A DNA stretch of 64,000 nucleotides, taken from assembly GCA_963989385.1 (NCBI GenBank), contig OZ022506.1, positions 65,917,434 to 65,981,433 on the forward strand. The letters are read 5' to 3'. The DNA is from Ctena decussata (Eukaryota > Mollusca > Bivalvia > Lucinida > Lucinidae). Under the pieces are notes generated by a model. That model was not told the origin of the DNA. It worked only from the letters and a program-made list of their open reading frames with translations, and searched no databases. Positions 42,601 to 51,947 of this stretch are shown in pieces; within the stretch, counting starts at the first letter, position 1; each line of letters opens with the position of its first letter. A program made the translations under genes and the position numbers.

Positions 42601-44343
42601 TTCTAATCATTCGGTTGCCATGGCAACCAGCCAAATTGTGCAATTGACATAAATTTCATGTGGTTGATAGAGGACTTTTCAAGGAACATTTCTGTAAAAG
42701 TTTTGTCAAAATATCTGCAGTGACATAGCAATAAATGCAAATTTTCAATTTTTCCCATACAAGTCAATGGAAACTTTAAGTTGCCATAGCAACCAAAGTT
42801 TTGAAGCGATTTAGATAAAAAACAGTATTATTGGTTCCCCTTGCCTATAGATGCTAAATATGAAATTTGGTTACAATGGGCCTTGTAGTTTCAGAGGAGA
42901 TGTCGTTTGAAAATATTGACGGACGGACGGACGACGTACGACGGATGCCTGCCTATACTATAAGCTCACCGGTGAGCCTTCGGCTCAGGTGAGCTAAAAA
43001 TGGTGGTCTGGAGCCAATCTCTTTGTTATTTTGTCAATCTTTACAGAAAAATATGGGAAGGAGTGTTTGTTAAAGATTTATTGGAAGAAATACAATAGGC
43101 TTTAAATTTGCAAATGCATGACAAGATTAAGCTTTTATATTGATTTAAGTAGGACATGTATGTGCCAGAGCTTTTCCAAGTATTTTGAGAATGTTGCCTT
43201 TTTCCCAAACCTTGGGTTTTTTAAACATTGTCAATTCTGCATGATTTTATGATATTTCCATCGACAATAGGGCTCGGCATTTTCGGCCCCTGTGAACAGA
43301 AAGAAAATCCCTCCAGGGTTTTCAGTATGATGTTGAAATAAGAGTCGCTTACAGATATCTTGAGAAAATGTAGGTGTCCCATAATGCAGGTTTTACAATA
43401 ATGCAGTTTTTACGATATAGTTAAGTTAACTCTTGTTATCTCAAACACTGATATTTCAAAGTACCCTCTTAAATCAAAGAAAATGGTTTGACAATACATG
43501 TATTTCATCTCCTGTTATTATAAACTACTTGTATCTCAAAATAAATTTTCCGGGATCAGAAAATTGACTTTGAGCTACCAGTAGTTTGAGATGAACTTTG
43601 ACTTTCAGATATCAAGAGTGGACTATTCTCTGAAAAAAGGAGTGCCCAGCCAAACAAATGGAGTAAAGGGCTCCAAGTAAGGAGCAAATGAGAAGTCTAG
43701 GCTGTTTATCACTTGTTATAACATGATTTTTAAAAGACAAGTAAATCACAGAGATGGACGTTTTAATCATTACATTACAGAATAGAAAGAATGATTCATA
43801 ACTGATATATATGGCTTCACATTAGGCTCGAAGCCCCCACAGTTTCAGTAACTTGCCCAGGCTTAGCTGCTGGAACTTGCTGCCTTCAATACTGATGGCA
43901 AATTCCTAGCACTTCTGTAACAATACACAGACAAATAATAGCAGCATGCACTTCAAAAAGTGCATTTTCCCATAAACTTATATGAGCATGTTTTGGCATG
44001 GGCACCAACTTGTTGCATCTGGGTGAACAGTGTGTTCAGGAGGACAAACTCAGTAATGCTTGAATAATATCATGTGACATCACGGGGATAATATAAACAC
44101 TTTCTTGTATAAAATGGACTTAGACAAATTTTGACCATGTGAGAGAAAAACGAAAAAGTTGAGAACTCTTCAAAGGTACCTTTTACAATAGCATTCTGTA
44201 CATTTAGAGATACAGTTTCATTATATCTAGGGGAAAGAACCACTTTTATTTCAAAAATTTGCTTTATTTGGGCTGTGATTAGATGTGATTTTATGCAGAA
44301 ATATGGTCCAAAACGGCCGAAGTGTACTGCAGAACCTTAAGAT
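39647..44343. mobile_element. 4.7-kb fold-back unit with ~244-bp terminal inverted repeats
   Basis: The left arm (39647-39890, AAGGTTCCGCAGTACACTTC ... TATACAAGAAAGT) is inverted at 44099-44343 with only a few mismatches. A short outer match, AAGTAAGTATC, lies at 39631-39641 and inverted at 44342-44352. The interior holds a Helentron-like element (41610-42997), a poly(G) run (40725-40743) and no ORF above ~90 codons. It may be a non-autonomous DNA transposon with long ends, or an inverted duplication. The superfamily is unknown. Confidence 0.65.
41610..42997 (+). mobile_element. Helentron-like tandem-repeat element, second copy type
   Basis: The left end CCAGAGGACCATTGGTCCTG plus AGCTCACCTGAG matches the plan of the element at 4066. 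The right end has the hairpin GAGCCTTCGGCTC followed by AGGTGAGCTAA. Inside are about four ~320-bp units marked by TTGCCATGGCAACCAGCCAA (at ~41975, 42290, 42615) and GGCAACTTTAAG. The cores of the two elements are unrelated, whereas the ends are alike. No Rep/helicase. Confidence 0.65.
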
Positions 44344-44639
44344 ACTTACTTTTCAACATTCTCTCGTTTACACCATCAGTCACCGAACTCATTTAATGCA
44401 GATGCTATTCCACACATTTTTTAATCGATATGCCTATGGTTTTGAACCCTTAGAAACTATGCAACGAGTTCTTGAATCTGAAATGATTTTCAGTTTTAAC
44501 ACGTCCAGCTGCCAGATAAATAAATTTAGAATCTTTACAGTTTAAAACTTCTGACGTAGAAGACAGTGTAAGTAAAGAGTGCACAAGAGAAATGCAACAT
44601 GGAACTTACATAAACTTTGTCACCCTAACCATAACACCA

Positions 44640-44945
44640 GCAGTGTGACATCAATGCTGGGTCAATGCTGGATCACATTGAGTGGGAGATTTAGGAAGCA
44701 AGACGAGTAAAAAGCCAGTTGACCATGTTCTTCAAGATAGTTCATGAACTTGTCGACATACCGCCAGAGAAATATCTAACACTGACATCCACTAGCACAC
44801 GGTTACATCACTCCTAAAGTTTAGGTAGATCCCAACTTCCAGTGACTATCATAAAGATAGTAGTATGTCACTGGAATTTCCTTCCAACAGTTGTGACTGA
44901 GGCTTCCGGTTTGGTATCCTTCGGACGGGAGCTGTCTCGATTAAC
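44640..44945 (+). pseudogene. LINE reverse transcriptase C-terminal fragment
   Basis: The frame reads MLDHIEWEI, stop, EARRVKSQLTMFFKIVHELV then DIPPEKYLTLTSTSTRLHHS, stop, and ends WNFLPTVVTEASGLVSFGRE. This is the typical end of invertebrate LINE reverse transcriptases (...LGWE.L..RR...L.MMFKI...WN.LP...). Two in-frame stops before the terminal stop and no upstream RT domain make it a dead fragment. Confidence 0.8.
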
Positions 44946-45213
44946 AATCTAAATTTAAGTAGAGTCGGCCAAATGTAAGTAGACTCTAATGGTCTCTTTG
45001 GGCTGTGCTGGTTTGAAGAATTCCCAGGTAGCCAGATTTGAGGATTGAAATGCATTTGGTCATTTTTTTTTCTTTATAGCCTTCCTGTCGTATCTCATTT
45101 TTAGTTTTCACCTCTGACTATCCTATCATTTCTGTGCCTTGTCTCAAAGCGGCAACCCCTCGCGCTATATATAGTAGTCAAGTGTTATGGCAGTGTGTAC
45201 CATATGTGAAATG

Positions 45214-46056
45214 TACTCGTATCCGAGTAGTTCTCGTCATTTTTTTCTAACAGTTTCCTGTTTTCTCCCAAACAGGCAGGTTTTCTTTCAGTTTGCGGTA
45301 GTTGTGCATTGTGTACCTAATAACTCTGGTTTCGACACACACGTCATGAGTTTATTTATAGAAACGAACCTCAGGGAGCGATCATTATTTGATATGCTAT
45401 CACGCACAGACAACGTCACGTCCAGAAGCAGTTCTCGTCATGTTGCTTTTGAGCTCAATTTTAAAATAAATATAAAACCCATTTTGCTGTTGTTCCTATA
45501 TTATAATGATTTATGACATCTTATTCATGTAACAAAGTCCGTTCGTATGCCGAATGCGCTCAATTTTTTTTAATGAGGTCACAGCAGACGAAAACAAACA
45601 TAAAACTGAGACGTAGAGTTTGTCTTGTTCACGAGGCTGCTGAAAACGATAAATGATGACTGGGTCAGGTTTGCTATTTTAATATTTTTGTGTTTTTCCT
45701 GCAATGTTGACTTACATTCGGAATTTGTTTGCAAAGTAGACACAATATTAGAAAACCTTACCCAATTAAGAGAGGTCAGCACGTGGCTTGAACGTGCTCA
45801 CCCGAATGCCCCTGACGTAATCACGCGACTTTGCGAATCCAAAAGAGATAAAATTTCCTTTTAAAAGGAAGGCTTGCACAGATAAAACAGTGAAATTTTC
45901 ATGAGTTGTTATTGAAGTGAACCCGATTGTTAGTGCACTTTCTGTTGCTTACTTTTATTTAGCAAAGTATTTAATTTCTAACTTCTTGAATAGTGGCATT
46001 ATCCACGGGTGTAAGGTAAAAACAAGTGTAGAATTTATTTGAAAAACAAATTGGGG

Positions 46057-46101
<45 letters not shown>

Positions 46102-46884
46102 AACAACAACAAAAAAAAACACAGGTTTCCAACGGTTTGGCCGGCCGTTTTAGGCATGCCTCAAGTTAAATAACTATATGGACCTATTTCAAGTCCTTTC
46201 TTTACGGCTGTTGAGTCTCATTTAGTCTGAATCAAAATTTTAGGAAAGACTGTTTCAAACCCATGTCTATGGAATCTTGGCACATCTGAACTTGGCATCA
46301 AAAGAAGAAATGTATATCAATGAACTCTGCTCTTTCAGTTTTTACAGATACACATATCAGCCCACTCCGGCATAAGCGCAGTCTTATCAGTCTATCCTCA
46401 GCATGAAAGATGTCTGCATCATGGATCATCATGAAGAATATTTATGCCGAAAAAGACTGATCAGATCCCATGAAGGCACCGACGCTGGACAGTGTGCCGG
46501 CTGCTCTGACCAGTCAGATTATGCGATGCCCTAAGGCCTATTTTTCGCGACGCCCCCTGCATGATTTTTGGAAAAGCTAATGCTTTGCGCTATTGCTATA
46601 TATAAACACTGCAGTACACACTCTCCAGGTATTTTCCGACTAAGTGTGACGTATCGTTTCTTCCGAAAATAACTCGGTATCACTAAACCACTTGCGGCAA
46701 GCCAAAAAAACGGCATATATATATACACAGCTCGATATCTTGATGAGTTTTTTGCACTAGTTTGACCAAATGTATCATAAACTTAGGATTAAGGCAGTTG
46801 AAGTGAAGAAAAAATACGCGAAAAACTCGTTTTAAGCAGAATGACGAGAACTACTAGCTGACGAGATCTACTCGGATACGAGTA
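45214..46884. mobile_element. Inverted-repeat element with TACTCGTATCCGAGTA ends
   Basis: TACTCGTATCCGAGTAGTTC with TCGTCAT at the left is inverted at 46840-46884. The motif GTTCTCGTCAT repeats at 45230, 45431 and, inverted, at 46850. The interior includes an (AC)n microsatellite and no transposase. The target duplication could not be defined. Confidence 0.6.
46059..46099. repeat. (AC)n microsatellite
   Basis: About 20 AC units without interruption. Confidence 0.95.
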
Positions 46885-47379
46885 GATGAATTCATTATAC
46901 CCTGATAAATTACTGAATTGGTAAAGACACCAAAATTTTAACATCGCTATCGGGTTGTTGAGTTTAATGGTCCTTTCATATTTTAAGTATAATATTGCAA
47001 AGTGTTCAGTGTTCAGTCATAATGTTGGTTGGTTGCAATATAGGTAGCGCCGATTTCATATTATTAAATACATACATAAGGCTGCGTGTGCAGAGGATTC
47101 AGTTGCTAAGTTACTCCTGGTTGCTCGTCACTGAACATGATAGTAGAAGGGTACAAATTAAGTGTAAGTTACTGACGGGCACATACATGCTTCAGGCAAA
47201 TAGGGCTGTCTTCAATACGCTGTAAACTCATCTTGCAAGCTGTGTCATGCTGCCCCGGAGACGCTATCTATCTTTTCATACTGCAGCACCCTCTCGCGAG
47301 TATTATGTGCAGTTGCGCAGTCAGTGCAGAGATAAAGGCTAGATTCTAGCAGATGTGATAGTGAAAAAGTGAGAATGAT

Positions 47380-48520
47380 AAAAAAGATGACAGTGTTAGT
47401 GCAGTGTGAAGTTTAAAAGCAGATTAAAAACAGTATTAAAATTTATGGGGACTGATGATTGATCTGAGAGACTCCTTCTTTGAAAGAGTCAAGATCAGCC
47501 CTAAGAACAATCTCTGATGGAAGCCTGTTCCAAAGAACAATTGTTGCTGGGTAAAAAGACTGCTGATAGTATGTTGCAGAGGTATGGATCTGCCTAAAAG
47601 AGAGAGGGTGCATGTGACGAGTGTATCGCTGGGGTTTCTCAAAATATGGTGGTATCTGTATTGCCACATAGCGATGTATAATCTTATAAAACATAACTAG
47701 CCGACAGTCAATGCGCCGATTTTCAAGAGATCGCCAACCTAAGTTGTCAAGCATATTTGAGACGCTGTCGTATGGAGAATAGTTGTTTTTGACCCATCTG
47801 GCAGCTCGTCTTTGTATCATTTCAATTTTAGAAATATTTTGTTTTGTATGGGGGTTCCAAACTGATGAGGCATATTCGAGACTGTGGTCGCACTAAGGTT
47901 TTATATGCTAATTCTTTGACTGACTCATTTCGGGTTTTCACGTTTCTTTTAACAAAGCCAAGTGTTCTGTTTGCTTTGCTTGTGATTTCATCAATATGAC
48001 TATTCCAATTTAGGCCTTTAGATATGTTGATGCCGAGATATTTAGCACTGTCTGCGGTTTCCAAGACCTGACCGTGGAGGGTGTACTGAGGCTGGAGTGG
48101 TTGCCTAGATCTTGTAATGTGAAGTACCTGGCACTTGCCTGCGTTGAACTCCATGTCCCAGGTTCGTTCCCATTCCTGCAAGATGTCTAGGTCTGCTTGG
48201 AGAGTGTATGCATCTTCATATGAGGTTACTGTTAAGTAGAGAGCTGTATCGTCGGCAAACAACCTTACCTGTGATTGTATATTTTGTGGCAAGTCGTTGA
48301 TGTAGAGCAGGAAGAGAAGTGGCCCAAGCACAGATCCCTGTGGCACACCTGATGTCACAGGGACCTCTGATGACCTCTCCCCCTCCAGCACCACTGCCTG
48401 GGTTCGTCCCAAAAGAAATGCTCTGATCCAGTTGAGTGTGTTTCCTTTGACCCCGTGTTGTGAGCGTTTAAAAAGTAATTCAAGATGCGTCAGCATTTTT
48501 AGGAGACTGTGCTTTCTTTG
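47380..48520 (-). pseudogene. Non-LTR retrotransposon (LINE), 5'-truncated, frameshifted
   Basis: On the minus strand the frame starting near 48496 has the RT motifs SGVPQGSVLGPLLFLLYIND and FADDTALY (catalytic DD), then YLGINISKGLNWNSHIDEIT. At about 47884 a one-base insertion shifts the frame, and the remainder (47820-47443) continues with RRAARWVKNNY and LWNRLPSEIVLRADLDSFKE to a stop. RT motif A and the endonuclease are missing. It is less decayed than the LINE at 31139 and from a different lineage. The 3' UTR probably extends to about 47250. Confidence 0.9.
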
Positions 48521-48795
48521 AAGAGGAAAAAGTGATATAACTCAATCAAATATTTACCAGTATCAGTCTTTTTTATTCTTTGTGACAGCAAAAAGACACA
48601 GAGAGACGGCAAAATGACTCTTTCCTATTTAGGAAGGCTAGGAATCGATACGGTACTGTACCTCTAGTCTCCACTGCCAGAATTTAATAATTGTATGTTC
48701 CGTATAATTGATGGTTTAAATATATTAAAATTTTGTATATTTCCAAAATTTTTTGATCGTAAAATTATTTTTCACATCTTTAATAAAATAATATT

Positions 48796-48889
48796 GGGAC
48801 GAAACGTCCTGGGACGAATCGTCCCGGATTTTAGGCCTGTTTGGGACGAAACGTCCTGGGACGAAACGTCCCTGGCGCGAAACGTCCCG
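48796..48889. repeat. Array of GGGACGAAACGTCC palindromes, probable solo transposon ends
   Basis: Five or so copies of the near-palindromic GGGACGAAACGTCC or variants occur in 94 bp. It looks like two short motif-array ends brought together with almost no interior (loop near TTTTAGGCCTGTTT). Confidence 0.65.
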
Positions 48890-48899
48890 ATACCGAAAG

Positions 48900-49650
48900 A
48901 AGGATCTATATCGATAAATTTTTGACGAGCCCAATTTACTGAATCATCATATTCTGGAACAACAGAATCTCGTGCAGTTGACAAAATACATGAAATGGTC
49001 ATGGCACGCTGGAAGTCTGCTGTTGAATTTGCACGACGGTCGTACCGATAACAAGACCACTTAGCCAAGCGTATTTACTTCCGGTTAAGATGCCGTTGTT
49101 TGTTTGAGCCTTGATTTTTACGTTTTTACGGTAAAGATACCACTATTAACGAAAACAGCTTACAACTATGAAACTAATACGTAGTATGGGTGATAGCGTT
49201 AGCCCCAATGTATCTTATTATCATCATGTAAAGATTTAATTACTATATACACAGTTAGCACCTGAATTCGGACACCCATTAATTCGTACGATCTGATCAG
49301 GCACCATATAACTCAGTTGAGGCAGGGTGTATGCTGTATGAAGAGATAGATAGATAACTTTTATATAGCCATCAGAGATAATGCTCAAGTTCTAATATTA
49401 AGTAGACTCCAAAATACGAAAGAACTTTCTTCAGTGTTCAATTTAATATGAAAAACTGAATAGCAAACAATAATTTATCTAAAAGGCCTATAGCTTCGGA
49501 GGGGTTGATGTCACAGCCCATAGCAACAAGCATCTACCATCTTTGGAGGTGAAAGCAAACATCTTAGCAACCGCTATTTGTGCTAAGTTTTACAATATTT
49601 TTCTGAATTTATAATTCGGAATAATCTCTGATATCCCAATTAAAATATTT
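48900..49650. other. Intergenic stretch with no recognised feature
   Basis: No coding similarity, transposon end or tandem repeat is recognised between the motif array and the target duplication of the Mutator-like element at 49667. Confidence 0.4.
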
Positions 49651-50021
49651 CTTATGACGAATAAAAGAATCTATGACAACTCACCGACAGACAACTGGCT
49701 GACACGACAAGTCACAGACATACTTTTTTCACAGACACGACCACTGGCCGACAGGACAAGGCACAGACAATTTTTTAAAAAACTCACCGACGTTGGCCGA
49801 CACTCGCCGACACCCATCGACAGAATCTTTCCTAGAAGGATGAAAAAGAAATTTTTTTTTGTTTTATTTATTTCCCGAACAGAACACAAATATGTAAATA
49901 TGTCACTGCGTATCTTTATCTATTGTCATATCTCATAAGTGAAGTTGTGTGCTAGACCTTCAAGGTAGTCAAGGAAGTGTTCTCCTTCAGTACGCTCCGC
50001 AAATTTGGAGACTGTTATAAA

Positions 50022-50637
50022 GGAATCAGGACAACTCGCCCCAAAGACAACTCGCCCCAAGACAACTCGCCCCACAAAAATCTCGCCCCAAGACAACTCG
50101 CCCCACTTTCAGAAGACAACTCGCCCCACATTCTCAGACACTCCGCACCTTACTTGAATATCTGAGTTCTTCTCCCGGATCCAGAACAGATGTCGCCCCA
50201 ATTTTGTATACTTCGTCCTGAAATTAAACTTGGACACTGGAAAGTCGACCTGTCACTTGAGCCTATGAATAGGCTTATTTCTATACAGAGAGCTATGCTG
50301 AGTAGTTCAAGTTGTTCCGTCATAGGGAACAGTAGATGTCTCCAGCCGTTCATTGTTTGAAGATGACTTGATCGTTTTTATGTTGATAATTACACTGTTA
50401 TTTGAAGCGTAATTGTTATCAAACTGTGGCTGTGAGGCATGCTACAAATATTCATTAATGCTTATTAGTATTTGTTGTCCCCTTAAGCGCCTAACGGGAC
50501 AGGGTTTTAACATACTTACGAGGTAGGGCAAGTTGTCTTTGAGGCGAGTTGTCTCAGAATGTGGGGCGAGTTGTCACCTGAAGGTGGGGCGAGTTGTCTT
50601 GGGGCGAGATTTTTGTGGGGCGAGTTGTATGTAATTC
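50022..50637. mobile_element. Mutator-like element J, ends made of GACAACTCGCCCC motif arrays
   Basis: An 8-bp target duplication, GTTATAAA, lies at 50014-50021 and 50638-50645. The left end (GGAATCAGGACAACTCGCCC) and right end (inverse of GAATTACATACAACTCGCCC) each carry five motifs, CAAGACAACTCGCCCCA. It is nested in element K. The 616-bp element has no coding capacity. Confidence 0.8.
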
Positions 50638-50645
50638 GTTATAAA

Positions 50646-50883
50646 TCCGCTGATTCAGCTTTACCACGTTCTTTCGCGGCGCCATTAAATCTTCGCCGAT
50701 CAATGCTGCGCGACGGATCATTTCACATCTAGCTTGTTCCCTTTGCAAAGACTTTATAAACTTGTAAATGTAGGGGTGAGCCACACCTACGACTGTGAAT
50801 TGATCCTTTTTATATATGTAACCATCGAAAACCAATTTGTTTTTTCCCCTTTGAAATCGGATGTATGAAAACCCGGTCGCCAT
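50646..50883 (-). pseudogene. FLYWCH-type DNA-binding remnant of a Mutator-like transposase
   Basis: The minus-strand frame starts MATGFSYIRFQRGKNKLVFD with GYIYKKDQFTVVG, like the beginning of FLYWCH zinc fingers that precede MULE transposase domains. It then has HPYIYKFIKSLQREQARCEM, like the stretch after the FLYWCH His. The middle WxC...C segment is missing, so the zinc site is incomplete. The frame is cut by element J at 50645. Recognition is by pattern only. Confidence 0.5.
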
Positions 50884-51115
50884 TCTTAACCAAAAGTCGA
50901 AATATAAGAAAAAAAATATCCGTTATACATGAGCTTTAGGGATTATTGAAGTTGTATTCACTTTTGTAAAGAAATATAATAGGGTTTTGTCTGTGAGTTG
51001 TTGTGTCGGCGACTTGTCTTTGTCGATCAGTTGTCGTGTCGGTGAATATTTTTTTGTCTGTGAGTTGACTTTCGGTCAGTTGTCTGTCGGTGAGTTGTCG
51101 TGTAGTGGAATAAAA

Positions 51116-51800
51116 CGATGAATAGAAAATGTTTGCCAGATAGAATTTTGTCACAAATGAAATGAAAACATTGGATTTTCCATATCCGTGGAATACACTA
51201 GTTGACAAGAACTTCGCTCTCCTATTTAACATTTCGTTTTATTATAATTCCTAATTTTATTCTGACATTTTTTTTTTTTCTTCAACTTCATTTATCTGGT
51301 ATTCAGTGAAAGTAAAAATGGAAATTTCAGCATAAAAAGTAAAATACCTGATATCTCATACTATGAGAGTATGGAATAGGGGCCTACACAAGATGTCACG
51401 TGTCAAAAGTTGACACTTTCTTAGCAATGACAGACGTTTTTTTTAAATATCCAGAATTTTTTAATCTGATACATATCTTGAAGCCAAGACAAAGCAAACA
51501 GTGTTCTCATCATTAAAATCGGATCATGAAATAAAAAGTTACACTACTTTAAAAACAAGAGGGTCAGGAAATACATAGGTCTATATAAAAAAAAATCTGT
51601 CATTTCATGAGACGAATCATCATATTTGAAAATAAAGCATACAGAATGGACTGTATTTAAACCAATTGTACAATCGATGGCTAGTTGGTTAGGTATTCTA
51701 ATTATAAACTGATGATCAGTTGTGATTTTAAACCAATTGCCCATCACTAGTCCATATATATCCAGAGTATATATTGTATAATATGATAAATTTATTTTGC
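51116..51800. other. Region upstream of the first NFRKB coding exon
   Basis: No transposon ends or CpG-rich promoter are seen. The acceptor at 51802 implies that at least one non-coding 5' exon lies upstream, here or beyond element K, but none can be placed. Confidence 0.4.
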
Positions 51801-51802
51801 AG

Positions 51803-51947
51803 TTAACATTTTGCAATTGATAGCTTTATGAGCAGCTAGATGGAGACCTCAAAGTGGGCTGCCAAAAGGGTTGAAGGGGTTGGTAAGCTGGAAAGATGCC
51901 TTCTGGGAAACAAAGAAATTCAGATTCCGGAAATACTGGTTGAGAAT
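51803..51947 (+). CDS. NFRKB: NFRKB first coding exon (ATG at 51840)
   Basis: A good acceptor (AAATTTATTTTGCAG) ends at 51802, so 51803-51839 is probably 5' UTR from a spliced leader exon. In-frame TAA (51804) and TAG (51837) precede the ATG. Encodes METSKWAAKRVEGVGKLERC then LLGNKEIQIPEILVEN. Donor GTAAGT. Human NFRKB has a similar short N-terminus before CLLGGTRVSLPEDLLED. Confidence 0.92.

Larger units (their letters stand above)
49667..51107. mobile_element. Mutator-like element K, ends made of ACTCACCGACAGACA motif arrays
   Basis: An 8-bp target duplication, GAATAAAA, lies at 49659-49666 and 51108-51115. Both ends contain GACAACTCACCGACAGACAA and then four to six degenerate relatives (left to ~49825, right from ~50990) in mirror orientation. 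Inside, reading inward from the right, is a FLYWCH-like coding remnant (50646-50883), which fits a Mutator-type transposase start. A second element (50022-50637) is inserted within it. Confidence 0.75.

Noticed and set aside
48725..49068. Repetitive ORFs (RDVSSQDVSSQ type)
   Set aside because: They are translations of the GGGACGAAACGTCC array, not a protein.
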